Source: Vandammella animalimorsus
GTDB taxonomy: Bacteria; Pseudomonadota; Gammaproteobacteria; Burkholderiales; Burkholderiaceae_C
Reading direction: 5' to 3'
DNA: 64,000 bases
NCBI RefSeq assembly: GCF_002285285.1
Contig: NZ_NSJF01000004.1
Location: forward strand, 186,001-250,000
Positions 26,800 to 35,036 of this stretch are shown here, piece after piece. Position 1 is the stretch's first letter. Each line of letters starts with the position of its first letter. The translations under genes were made by a program, and so were the position numbers. The notes beneath the pieces were generated by a model. The model was not told where the DNA came from, made no database searches, and saw only the letters and a list, made by a program, of their open reading frames with translations.

Positions 26800-27186
26800 T
26801 TAATTTGCGGCGCTGAAATCTCGCACTGCCTTGAGCAACTGGTCCTTCGTGAATGGCTTGGTCAGATAGTCCTCACTGCCTACCATGCGCCCGCGCGCCT
26901 TGTCGAAAAAGCCGTCCTTGGAAGAGAGCATGATGACGGGCGTGGCCGTGAATTTGGGGTTGCGCTTGATGATGGCGCATGTTTGGTAGCCGTCGAGCTT
27001 GGGCATCATGATGTCGCAGAAAATCAGATCCGGCTCGTAATCGTTGACCTTTGCGAGCGCATCAAAGCCATCTTCGGCCAACAGCACTTCATGGCCGCCC
27101 TGCTTGAGGAAAATCTCGGCGCTGCGTCGAATCGTGTTGCTGTCATCGACCACCAGCACTTTGGTCACACTTGCTTGATCGCTCAT
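26800..27186 (-). CDS. pilG: Response regulator PilG
   Basis: 128 residues, receiver only: VLVVDDSNTIRRSAE, LIFCDIMMPKLDGYQ, VIMLSSKDGFFDKARGRMVGSEDYLTKPFTKDQLL. The FDKARGRMVGSEDY segment is characteristic of PilG. It is the first gene of the operon and in Pseudomonas promotes pilus extension through PilB/FimV. The start is the ATG of SDQASVTKVL; a longer in-frame reading upstream is not supported. A TACAAT box on the minus strand (27443-27448) is a possible -10 for the operon, leaving a leader of about 250 nt. Confidence 0.93.
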   Translation of the reverse strand: MSDQASVTKVLVVDDSNTIRRSAEIFLKQGGHEVLLAEDGFDALAKVNDYEPDLIFCDIMMPKLDGYQTCAIIKRNPKFTATPVIMLSSKDGFFDKARGRMVGSEDYLTKPFTKDQLLKAVRDFSAAN

Positions 27187-27748
27187 AGGTTCACCATTGT
27201 TTTGTCTGTTGCCTGTGGCACGTAGCACGCATACCTGCTTGATTCGCGCGGTATGTCGTCTGGCCGGCCTCAAATACATGTTCGCGGGCCTGCGTCCAAG
27301 CGCCTTCCCACATGGGGCCGCACACCCTTTTTCCGAGGCGCCCTGCGTCTTTTAGAAAAGGCCGGCACAGGCCACAACATTCCGCTGCGGCACGAGCACA
27401 GGCGCTGGCGACCCATGATGGGCCGCCTCGTCGTTGGGCCCGATTGTATTCATTTGTATCAGGGGCAACAGACGCAGAGCCCTTTTTGTTTCGTCCACAT
27501 CGCCGGGTGTGCCTTTTTTGCTGCGCCCAACACAGAGCGCGGCCTGAACCCTTAGGGCGTGTTATGCACTTCTCGCCCCCCCCCCGCGAGAGTCCCCCAC
27601 TGCAATGCACGACAGGTGTTGCCACGTGAAAATCGTGAAAAAAAACGAAAAATGGCCCCGTGCGCCCTCAATGCCAACAAGTTGTATTTCGGATTTCACG
27701 TAAATTCTGCATCGTAGCCACTTTTTCACCACTGACAGGAATTCCACC
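27187..27748. other. Intergenic region between pilG and bactofilin
   Basis: 562 bp with no credible protein gene. It must hold the divergent promoters of the pil operon (a TACAAT box at 27443-27448, minus strand) and of the bactofilin gene. It also contains a 15-bp fragment shared with the glnE 3' end (27557-27571) and a run of ten C (27576-27585). Confidence 0.6.
27555..27575. repeat. Partial copy of the dispersed repeat (end only)
   Basis: GCGTGTTATGCACTT at 27557-27571 is identical to 51333-51347 behind glnE and resembles the ends of the full copies. Only about 20 bp are recognisable. Confidence 0.4.
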
Positions 27749-28294
27749 ATGGCCCAATCGAGCTTCTTCGGCAAACGCAACAGCGACTCCAGCAAGACCG
27801 AAACCCCCGCCAGCACGCCTGCAGCGCCAGCTGCCAGCGCCCCTGCAGCAACACCGGCCGCGCGCCCGGCAGGCTTTTTCGGCAGCGCTCCTGGCGGCGC
27901 CAGCCCAGCCGTGGGGGCGCCCCCGTCCTTTGCCAGCAGCGAAAACCAGGACAGCGCAGGCGATGCCAAGGAAAGCAAGCTGACGGTGGGCCCCAACATC
28001 AAGCTCAAGGGTGTGGAAATCACCGACTGTGATGTGCTGTTCATCGACGGCGTGGTCGAAGCCACGCTGGACTCCAAGCTCATCCAGATCTCCGAGCAGG
28101 GCTCCTTCAATGGCACAGCCAACATCGACGTGGCCGAAATCCGCGGCACCTTCGACGGCGACCTGACTGTGCGCAACAAGCTCACGGTCTTCGCCACGGG
28201 CAAGGTCACCGGCAAGATCCGCTACGGCAAGCTGGTGGTCGAGGAAGGCGCCAACATCAGCGGCGAGATCCAGTCCATCGCCGCATCGTCCTGA
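27749..28294 (+). CDS. Bactofilin
   Basis: 181 residues. A disordered Ala/Pro/Ser-rich N-terminus (1-75, including two copies of a FFG motif) precedes the bactofilin domain (about 77-178), a right-handed beta-helix read as short repeating strands: VGPNIKLKGVEITDCDVLFIDGVVEATL, FNGTANIDVAEIRGTFDGDLTVRNKLTVFATGKVTGKIRYGKLVVEEGANISG. Bactofilins polymerise into cytoskeletal filaments on the inner face of the membrane and help place cell-wall or polar machinery. They are often paired with an M23 peptidase gene, which is absent here. AGGAA lies ahead of the ATG. Confidence 0.93.
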   Translation: MAQSSFFGKRNSDSSKTETPASTPAAPAASAPAATPAARPAGFFGSAPGGASPAVGAPPSFASSENQDSAGDAKESKLTVGPNIKLKGVEITDCDVLFIDGVVEATLDSKLIQISEQGSFNGTANIDVAEIRGTFDGDLTVRNKLTVFATGKVTGKIRYGKLVVEEGANISGEIQSIAASS

Positions 28295-28337
28295 AGGCCA
28301 CGCCCGGCATCCAAAGGCATCCCATAGGGCGCTGCCC

Positions 28338-28375
28338 AACGAAAAACGCTGCCATTGGGCAGCGTTTTTCGTTTT
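28338..28375. terminator. Bidirectional terminator
   Basis: A perfect 16-bp stem, AACGAAAAACGCTGCC (28338-28353) with GGCAGCGTTTTTCGTT (28358-28373), loop ATTG. A-rich and T-rich arms make it work in both directions, ending bactofilin on the plus strand and the outer-membrane protein gene on the minus strand. Confidence 0.85.
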
Positions 28376-28411
28376 CAGGCATGCGGCCATGCGCAGTGCC
28401 CGAAGTGCGCA

Positions 28412-29419
28412 TCAAAAATGCATTTCCACGCTGGCGCCAATCGCCCAGGAGCGCTCGCGCGAGTGTTTTTCCTCCTTGGGCCAGAAATGCCCCAGCGTGA
28501 CCTTGCCAAACAGCCAATCCTTGTAGATGGGCTGGCGCCATGATGTTCTGACACCATAGTTCGAGAGCTTGACCGAGCTGGTGCGCCCTTGCAGCAAAGC
28601 CTCGACACTGGCGGTGCGAATGCCGGGCAACTCCTTGATCAAGCCCACGGAGCTTTGCCACTCAAAACCATCGCTGCGGCGCGTGATCTTGCCCACATTG
28701 CCCCAGCGCAGCATCAGGCTAGGGCTCAAGGCGTGCTCATAATCGAGCACGGTGGTCGAGCCCAGGCTGTCCTCGGAAGACCAGTACAGGCTTTCGCGGA
28801 AATACACCACATCGCGCGGCGACAAGGCCCATTGCGTCTTGTAGCGCACCTGGGCATAGGGATTCAGGCCGCCACGAAAGCCAATGCGGAAGTCCACATC
28901 GTCCATGAAGCCATAGCCCAGGCCGGCGAAGAACGACTGGTCATCGCGGCGGTTTTCACGCAGCAGCAACTCCTCGCGCGTGAAGCCCGCAGGCACGTCG
29001 CTCACCACTTCATCACGGTTGTCCTGGCCGAAGAAGGCGTAGGCGCGCCGCTCCAGATTGGGCAGATCGGCGCGCAGCCGAAAACGCACATTGGCCTGCG
29101 TGCCAGCGTGTTGCTCCCACAATGTATTGATGCGCACGTAGCCCGAGACCTTGCCGCTGTTTTCAAACGGCTCGTCGCCAAACCAGCCATCGACGGTGTG
29201 CGCCAGCCAGTGCGAGGCGCGATAGGTGTAATCGCGCGCGCCATCCAACCAGGCAATGCGGCGCCCATCCTGCAAAGCAGGCGCACCCGCCGGGGCCGAT
29301 TGCTGCTGTGCATGCGCCAGACCAGCGCCCAGGCATAGGGCGCCCAGCCACACAACACGGCACGGGCGCCGAGCCGCACCCGCCTTCAAAGGGGAAGCAA
29401 ACAACATATACGCTGCCAT
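28412..29419 (-). CDS. Putative outer-membrane beta-barrel protein
   Basis: About 335 residues with a signal peptide ending in GAGLAHAQ and a C-terminal VEMHF, a final Phe typical of Bam-inserted barrel proteins. The mature part has many alternating amphipathic strands (for example VRFRLRADL, FAGLGYGFMDDVDFRIGFRGG, PYAQVRYKTQWAL, LWGKVTLGHFW-like). No named family is recognised. The first half is less barrel-like and could be a plug or periplasmic domain. Two start codons are possible (29419 or 29407); neither has a strong ribosome site. It is convergent with bactofilin across a shared terminator. Confidence 0.65.
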   Translation of the reverse strand: MAAYMLFASPLKAGAARRPCRVVWLGALCLGAGLAHAQQQSAPAGAPALQDGRRIAWLDGARDYTYRASHWLAHTVDGWFGDEPFENSGKVSGYVRINTLWEQHAGTQANVRFRLRADLPNLERRAYAFFGQDNRDEVVSDVPAGFTREELLLRENRRDDQSFFAGLGYGFMDDVDFRIGFRGGLNPYAQVRYKTQWALSPRDVVYFRESLYWSSEDSLGSTTVLDYEHALSPSLMLRWGNVGKITRRSDGFEWQSSVGLIKELPGIRTASVEALLQGRTSSVKLSNYGVRTSWRQPIYKDWLFGKVTLGHFWPKEEKHSRERSWAIGASVEMHF

Positions 29420-29536
29420 CACAAAAAGAATCTAGAGAGCCCGCAAGGATAAAGGAAGAACAGCCATCCAAGGCTTGGGCGCGCCTGCGCCCAGCATTGC
29501 GCTGCGAATGTGCGCAGCATTCCTGCCCCCAGCGCA

Positions 29537-30256
29537 TCAAGGCGATGGCGGCGCCTCCTGCCCAGGCGATGCTGGCCCGGCCAACAGCCATTGCTTTAAC
29601 AGCGCCGCCGTGGCTCCAACGCCTTGCTTTTTCAAGGCCGAAAACAGCTGCACCTGCCCGCCGCCCGCATTCAGCCGCATGATTTGCAGGGCTTTTTGCT
29701 GCTCGGCGCGGTTGAGCTTGTCGGCCTTGGTCAGCAAGATGAGAAAGTCCAGACCTTGCTCTACGCGCGGGCGCAGCATCTCCAGCAATGCCTCGTCGAG
29801 CTCCGTCAGGCCCAGGCGCGCATCGCATAACAGCACCACCGCGCGCAACGTATCGCGGCTGAGCAGGTAATTGGCCATGACGCGCTGCCAGCGCAGCTTG
29901 TCCTGCTGCGGCACAGCGGCATAGCCATAGCCGGGCAAATCGGCCAGCACCGCCTGCGGGCTTTGCTTGGGGCCCAGCACGAACAAGTTGATGTGCTGGG
30001 TACGGCCCGGCGTCTTGGAGGCAAACGCCAATTGACGCTGCTGCGTCAAGGTATTGATGCAGGTGGACTTGCCCGCATTGGAGCGCCCAACGAAGGCCAC
30101 CTCCGGCAAGCCCGTTTGCGGCAGCTGATTGAGCTGCGCGGCCGTGCTCAGAAAACGCGCCGTATGCCACCAGCGCAAAGCCTGCTGGGCAGCGGCTTCG
30201 CCCTCGCTGGAAGGCCGCGCGCTGCAATCAGAAGAATGCATGGAATCAGAAGTCAT
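29537..30256 (-). CDS. engB: Ribosome-biogenesis GTP-binding protein EngB/YsxC
   Basis: 239 residues. The GTPase motifs are in order: G1 GRSNAGKST (57-65), G2 Thr in KTPGRTQHINLF, G3 DLPGYGYA, G4 TKAD. This is the TrmE-Era-EngA-EngB family protein needed for assembly of the large ribosomal subunit. The start is the ATG of TSDSMHSSD; a longer reading to 30622 runs through the divergent resB gene. It is divergent from resB/ccsA, the usual betaproteobacterial arrangement, although a cytochrome c gene often found between them is missing. Confidence 0.94.
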   Translation of the reverse strand: MTSDSMHSSDCSARPSSEGEAAAQQALRWWHTARFLSTAAQLNQLPQTGLPEVAFVGRSNAGKSTCINTLTQQRQLAFASKTPGRTQHINLFVLGPKQSPQAVLADLPGYGYAAVPQQDKLRWQRVMANYLLSRDTLRAVVLLCDARLGLTELDEALLEMLRPRVEQGLDFLILLTKADKLNRAEQQKALQIMRLNAGGGQVQLFSALKKQGVGATAALLKQWLLAGPASPGQEAPPSP

Positions 30257-30365
30257 GGTGGCGCAGTATGCCCTGCCAGCAGCGCGCCGATACACTATTA
30301 ATTGTGTATGCAGTCTGCTCCCCGGCAAGGGCGCAGACTGCATCGCGCGCTCTGACTGGCCAGCC

Positions 30366-32600
30366 ATGCCAACGCTCCCTGCCCCCCTGCCTTCCCCGCC
30401 TCCCGCCACGCCACGTCCCAGGCTTGCGCCGCTGCTGCAAGTGCTGGCCTGGCTGCTGCTGGGCGCGGTGCTGCTGCCATTGATCGGCATCGCTGCCTTG
30501 CTGGACAGGTGGCTGCCACAGCGCCTGCGCACGCTGCGCCAACGTCTTTGGGCCGAGCTGACCTCGATGCGCTTTGCCGTTGCACTGCTGCCCTTCATCG
30601 GCCTGGCCGCACTGCTGGGCACGCTGCTGCCGCAACGCGAATCGGCAGAACACTACCTGCACAGCTGGGGCCCCTTCTGGGGGACGCTGCTGATGCGCCT
30701 GCAATTGCACGACGTGTACGGCGCCTGGTGGTTCATGGGCTTGCTGGGCCTGCTGCTGCTCAGCACCAGCGCCTGCGTGCTGCGCAATGCCCGCCCTTAC
30801 CTGGCCGCCATGGGCGACTACCGATTGCCGCTGCGTCCGCAACAACTGCGCAGCCTGCCCTGGAGCGCCCAAGCCATGTGCGCCGGCCATCCCAGCGATC
30901 TGGCACAGCACATGCGCAACAGCCTGCGCCAGCGCGGCTGGCAGGTGCAAGTGCAACAGCGCCCAGCCCAGCCACACCCACATCAGGCCGAGGCCCCGGC
31001 CGAAACCGACTACTGGCTGCTGGCAGCCAAGCAGGGCGCTGCAGGCCACCGGTTGGGTTACCTGGCCACACATTGCGCCATCGTGCTGATCTGCCTGGGC
31101 GCGCTGCAGGACAGCAGCCTGGCGCTGCGCACCCACGCCTGGCGGCAAGGCCAAAGCCCTTGGCCCGGCCCGGTAGGCCTGCAGCCCGAGCAGCTGCAGG
31201 CCATTGCCAGCCCGCACCGCCTGCCCGCCGCCAGCCATGCGTTTCGCGGCCATCTGCGCCTGGCCGAGGGCGAGCGCAGCGCGCTGGCCCTGCTCGAAAG
31301 GCAGGCCGCCGGTTATTTCGTGCAGCAACTGCCCTTTGCCATTGAGCTGGAGCATTTCGAGATCGCACGCCATGCCAACGGCCAGCCGAGCATGTTCAGC
31401 AGCCTGGTGCGCATCCACCGGCCAGGCAGCGCGGCCAGCAGCCAACATCGCATTGCCGTGAACCAGCCCTTGCGCCTGCAAGGCATCGACGTCTACCAGA
31501 CCGGCTTTGAAGAACACCGCTCCGAGCTGCGCCTGCGCCCGCTGGGCCTGCAACGGCCCGTGCCCGCCGCCCCGCTCAGCGCCCACAGCGGCGATGCCCT
31601 GGCGCTGCCAGCCTGGCCTGGGCTGGCTGGCCACCGCCTGGAGCAACTGCGGCTGCACACTGGCCTGGAGGACGAGCCGAACCAGCCCCAGACGCCGCCA
31701 CCCGGCCCGGCCATCCAATACCGCCTGCGCAATGCGGCAGGTCAGGCCATTGAAGGCCGCAACACCATGCAGGCCCTTGAGCTGGACGATGGCGTGCCGG
31801 TGTATCTGCTGGGCGTGCGCCGCGCTCCAGATCAGCCCTTTGCCTACCTGCGCCTGCCACAGGACGAGCTGGGCGGCCTGGACAGCATCCTGGGTCTGTT
31901 GCACGGCCTGCACGATCCCGAGCAGCGCCAGCGCGCCGCGCAGCGCCATGCCCAGCACCACCTGCCCCAACAGGCCAACGCCCAGACGCGCGCTGAGCTG
32001 CAGCGCTCAGCCAGTCATGTGCTGGCCTTGTTTGCCGGGCAAAGCGCTGACGGCGCGGCCAGCGTGGCCGGCCTGACCGCACTGGCCCAGCTGACGCAGC
32101 GCCAGACTGGGCCAGCGCAGCAAGAGGCTGCCAGCCAGGGCCTGCTGCAACTGCTGTCGCAACTGCTGTTGAGCATGCTGCAGCAGCAACGCCAGGCCGC
32201 AGGGCTGCCGCCCATGCCGCCTGACAGCGCCTATACCGACGCCTTTCTGCGCAGCGCCATACTGGCTTTGGACGCCGCTCAGGACTACCCCGCGCCGCTG
32301 TTTTTCATGCTGGAGGATTTCACGCCCCAATACGCCACCATCCTGCAGGTGAGCCAGGCGCCAGGCCGCGGCCTGGTCTACGCCGGCTGCCTGCTGCTGG
32401 TGCTGGGCCTGGGGCTGCTGCTGTTTGTGCACGAGCGGCGGCTGTGGGTCTGGCTGCAGGCCGCGCCTGCAGGGCGCAGCCAGGCTACTCTGGGCCTGAG
32501 CTGCCCGCGCGCCGGCCCACGCACCGGGCAGGACTTCGACCAGCTGCGCCGCCTGCTGCTGCAAGCCTCTGCCGGCCCGACCACGACCGAACCCGAATGA
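30366..32600 (+). CDS. resB: Cytochrome c biogenesis protein ResB (Ccs1)
   Basis: 744 residues. ResB/Ccs1 works with CcsA to move haem across the inner membrane and attach it to apocytochromes c (System II). Three membrane helices occur in the N-terminal third (about 18-40, 60-82, 120-145), with RFAVALLPFIGLAALLGTLLPQRESAEHYLHSWGPFW being a family landmark. A large periplasmic domain follows and a last helix lies near 665-690 (LVYAGCLLLVLGLGLLLF), ending VHERRLWVWL. The start is the ATG of PTLPAPLPS; upstream in-frame sequence to 30129 overlaps engB. It overlaps ccsA by 4 bp. Confidence 0.92.
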   Translation: MPTLPAPLPSPPPATPRPRLAPLLQVLAWLLLGAVLLPLIGIAALLDRWLPQRLRTLRQRLWAELTSMRFAVALLPFIGLAALLGTLLPQRESAEHYLHSWGPFWGTLLMRLQLHDVYGAWWFMGLLGLLLLSTSACVLRNARPYLAAMGDYRLPLRPQQLRSLPWSAQAMCAGHPSDLAQHMRNSLRQRGWQVQVQQRPAQPHPHQAEAPAETDYWLLAAKQGAAGHRLGYLATHCAIVLICLGALQDSSLALRTHAWRQGQSPWPGPVGLQPEQLQAIASPHRLPAASHAFRGHLRLAEGERSALALLERQAAGYFVQQLPFAIELEHFEIARHANGQPSMFSSLVRIHRPGSAASSQHRIAVNQPLRLQGIDVYQTGFEEHRSELRLRPLGLQRPVPAAPLSAHSGDALALPAWPGLAGHRLEQLRLHTGLEDEPNQPQTPPPGPAIQYRLRNAAGQAIEGRNTMQALELDDGVPVYLLGVRRAPDQPFAYLRLPQDELGGLDSILGLLHGLHDPEQRQRAAQRHAQHHLPQQANAQTRAELQRSASHVLALFAGQSADGAASVAGLTALAQLTQRQTGPAQQEAASQGLLQLLSQLLLSMLQQQRQAAGLPPMPPDSAYTDAFLRSAILALDAAQDYPAPLFFMLEDFTPQYATILQVSQAPGRGLVYAGCLLLVLGLGLLLFVHERRLWVWLQAAPAGRSQATLGLSCPRAGPRTGQDFDQLRRLLLQASAGPTTTEPE

Positions 32601-33913
32601 CCCCTGCCGATCCCACCCCCAATCGCCCATCCAGGCCGATGGCACAGGCCCGCTGGCGCAGCGCCCTGTTCGCGCTGTGCGTGGGCGCTGCCTGCGCGGT
32701 CATCTGGCTGCAGCACGGCCGCCAGATGGCGCTGGCCGGGCACGCCCTGCTGCTGGGACTGGCAGTGCTGGTCTTTGCCCTGGGCCAGCACTGGCGCAGC
32801 TTGCAGGCCTTGGCGCTGGCCGTGGCCGTACTGGTTCTGCCAGCCATGGCCTTGCTGGGCAGCGACGATCCGCTGCTGCACCAACTGGCGGGCAACCAGC
32901 GCTACGTGGCCGGCATGTGCCTGCTGCTGGGCCTGGCCACGCTGCTGCACTGGCTGGCCCTGTGGGCGCGGCGCGGCAACGCCGCCCTGCAGCGCTGGGG
33001 CTCGCGCCTGGCCTGGGGGGCGTGCGCCCTGGGCATGAGCGCCAGCCTGCTGCGCTGGCATGAAAGCCACGGGCTGGGCCCCGGCATGGGCCATCTGCCC
33101 ATCGCCAACCTCTATGACGTACTGCTGCTGTTTTGCTGGCTGACCACGGCGCTGTACCTCTATGGCGAAAGCCGCTATGGCAGCCTGCGCCAAATCGGGG
33201 CCCTGGCGCTGAGCCTGGTCTGCGCTGCCGCCGGCCTAATGTTGTGGCATGGAGCGACCCACCAAGGCCATGCCATCGGCCCGCTGGTGCCGGCCCTGCA
33301 AAGCCATTGGATGGCCTTGCACGTGCCCGCCAACTTCATCGGCTACGGCTGCTTCACGCTGGCCGCTGCGCTGGCTTTTGCCTGGCTGCTCAAACACCAT
33401 GCCCAGCAGCGCCCCAGCTCTGCGGCGCAAGCGTTGCTGTGGCTGCTGGGCATGGCCCTGTGCCTGGTGCCACTGCTGCTGGGCAGTATGCGCTCCATGG
33501 GCTTTGACCAGCCCCACTTCTGGCTGCTGTGCCTGGGCTTGGCCATCGTGCCGGCCAGCGCCATCATGGCCTTGCGCGGCCCCGTGGCGCAGCGCCTGCC
33601 CAGCCTGGCCTTGCTGGACACTTTGCTCTATCAAAGCATTGCCTTGGGCTTTGCTTTCTTCACGCTGGCCACTGTGCTGGGCGCGATCTGGGCCGACCAG
33701 GCCTGGGGGCGCTACTGGAGCTGGGACCCCAAGGAAACCTGGGCGCTGATTGTCTGGCTCAACTACGCCAGCTGGCTGCACAGCCGCATGCTCAAAGGCT
33801 GGCGCGGCCCCTGGCTGGCCTGGTGGGCGCTGCTGAGCCTGGCGCTGACGGGCTTTGCCTTTCTGGGCGTCAACCTGCTCATGGGCGGGCTGCACAGCTA
33901 CGGGCGGCTGTAG
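32597..33913 (+). CDS. ccsA: Cytochrome c biogenesis protein CcsA (ResC)
   Basis: 438 residues with about ten membrane helices. The haem-handling motif reads WGRYWSWDPKETWALIVWLNYASWLH (about 370-395), and conserved His-bearing loops (HVPANFIGY and HSRMLKGWRG) fit the CcsA/CcsB family. It forms the haem channel of System II with ResB. The ATG overlaps the resB stop (ATGA). The last 42 bp are duplicated at 39039-39080 as part of a direct repeat that flanks the foreign island immediately downstream. Confidence 0.93.
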   Translation: MTPADPTPNRPSRPMAQARWRSALFALCVGAACAVIWLQHGRQMALAGHALLLGLAVLVFALGQHWRSLQALALAVAVLVLPAMALLGSDDPLLHQLAGNQRYVAGMCLLLGLATLLHWLALWARRGNAALQRWGSRLAWGACALGMSASLLRWHESHGLGPGMGHLPIANLYDVLLLFCWLTTALYLYGESRYGSLRQIGALALSLVCAAAGLMLWHGATHQGHAIGPLVPALQSHWMALHVPANFIGYGCFTLAAALAFAWLLKHHAQQRPSSAAQALLWLLGMALCLVPLLLGSMRSMGFDQPHFWLLCLGLAIVPASAIMALRGPVAQRLPSLALLDTLLYQSIALGFAFFTLATVLGAIWADQAWGRYWSWDPKETWALIVWLNYASWLHSRMLKGWRGPWLAWWALLSLALTGFAFLGVNLLMGGLHSYGRL

Positions 33914-34093
33914 CGATCAGCAGGCGGCGCTACCCCGGCTGACCGCGCGCCACGAACAGCAGCGACACCCCCAGCAGCAACAGCAGTGCGCCGATCACGC
34001 CATCGACCCAGCGCTGGCGCGCCAGCAGCGCGCGGCGCATGGCTGGGGCGGAGAAAAACAGCGCCACCACGCTGAACCAGACGATGTGCGCCA
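33872..34093. repeat. Left copy of the 222-bp direct repeat flanking the island
   Basis: 33872-34093 matches 39039-39260 over 222 bp without gaps and with about nine mismatches (about 96%). Both copies contain the last 42 bp of ccsA, the short convergent gap and the 3' end of lysE. Outside the two boundaries the flanks differ fully. Confidence 0.9.
33930..34093 (-). pseudogene. 3' fragment of lysE (left repeat copy)
   Basis: The minus strand keeps the stop codon (33930-33932) and about 160 bp of the 3' end of the LysE-family gene at 39097-39747, then breaks off at 34093. Just beyond the break the minus strand reads AAGGAGCTTCCT followed by ATG, a strong ribosome site and start codon from another source, now fused to the fragment. 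Confidence 0.8.
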
Positions 34094-34640
34094 CATAGGA
34101 AGCTCCTTTCTATGATGGTACTTGTTGAGGGCCTTGAGAGACCTGCTCCGGTGAGTGCTTTCGGGGTGGACGATCAGGACGGCGGGGACAGCCGACACAA
34201 AGGGTTTTCGGCATGGAGACCACACGCGGAGCGCAGTCCGCAGGACGAGCGCCGAACAGGCGACACCCCCTTTGGGCTGACTGAAGCTGTCATACATTCC
34301 ACAAAACCCGAAAGCAACCGGGGCAGGGCTAGCCTTTATCAAGTGGCACCACAGTAAGCCATGCACTGACACCGCGGCAGCCTCAGGCCCGCCAGGGCCG
34401 CAACCAGCAACCCAAAACTCTTTCTGGGCTGGCCTCTGCCCAGGCCAGCACTAACTGAGCAAGTAATGCCGCCAGGCGCCCCCCCAAGGCGGTGGGGAAA
34501 GGGCCTGCTCTCTCCCAGGAGGTCGAGTTCGAGCCGCGTAACGGCGGACAGGGGGCGGGCACGCCCCCGCGAATAAGGCCGAGGCATAGGCCATCTGTCA
34601 CGAGAGGAAGCGACTTTGTGAATAAATCGAAGGGGATTTG
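34094..34640. other. GC-rich left flank of the island, no recognised gene
   Basis: About 550 bp. A strong AAGGAG plus ATG on the minus strand at its left edge (about 34091-34108) shows that a gene start was cut here. Short open frames exist on both strands but none has family features. Base composition is like the host or other GC-rich mobile elements and differs from the AT-rich genes to the right, so the island is a mosaic. Confidence 0.5.
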
Positions 34641-35036
34641 TCACAGTGAGACTCCTATTTGTGGATAATTGCAGCGTTGTTCGCTCAGACCTTCATTCTT
34701 CATCGAGTTCTGGGCATCTTATCCACAAGAAAGTGTCTTTGGCTTCCTGTTGACTTTGACATATGATCTTGACTCCATTGAACCATCTAGGTCATCTGCC
34801 ACATAACGAGTTGGTTTATGGGCAAGTGCTTTTGCCAGCATAATATTTGACCTATGTACTACGGTCGGGACTTTATTAAAAATAAAGAAAGCACTCGCCA
34901 CCTGTCTGGGCACGTCAACACAGAGTGATAAATTTCCTAGAAAAACTTATCTAGACATCAATTATGCGCAACAGTTTTTCTTTCTGCGATGACATGCTCA
35001 TTGCTCCATTTATTTCAACGGCGTTTATTGAGAAAA
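34641..35036. other. AT-rich leader of the island operon with two DnaA-box-like sites
   Basis: About 400 bp without a gene. TTGTGGATAA (34659-34668) and TTATCCACAA (34719-34728) are perfect inverted copies, each containing the consensus DnaA box TTATCCACA. The rest is AT-rich and should hold the promoter of the four-gene operon; TTGACT and TTGACA occur near 34750-34765, but I cannot fix a single promoter. Confidence 0.45.

Noticed and set aside
34383-34601. 72-codon minus-strand frame in the GC-rich island flank
   Set aside because: No ribosome site or recognised domain; similar junk-like frames occur in GC-rich mobile DNA, so it is not listed as a gene.
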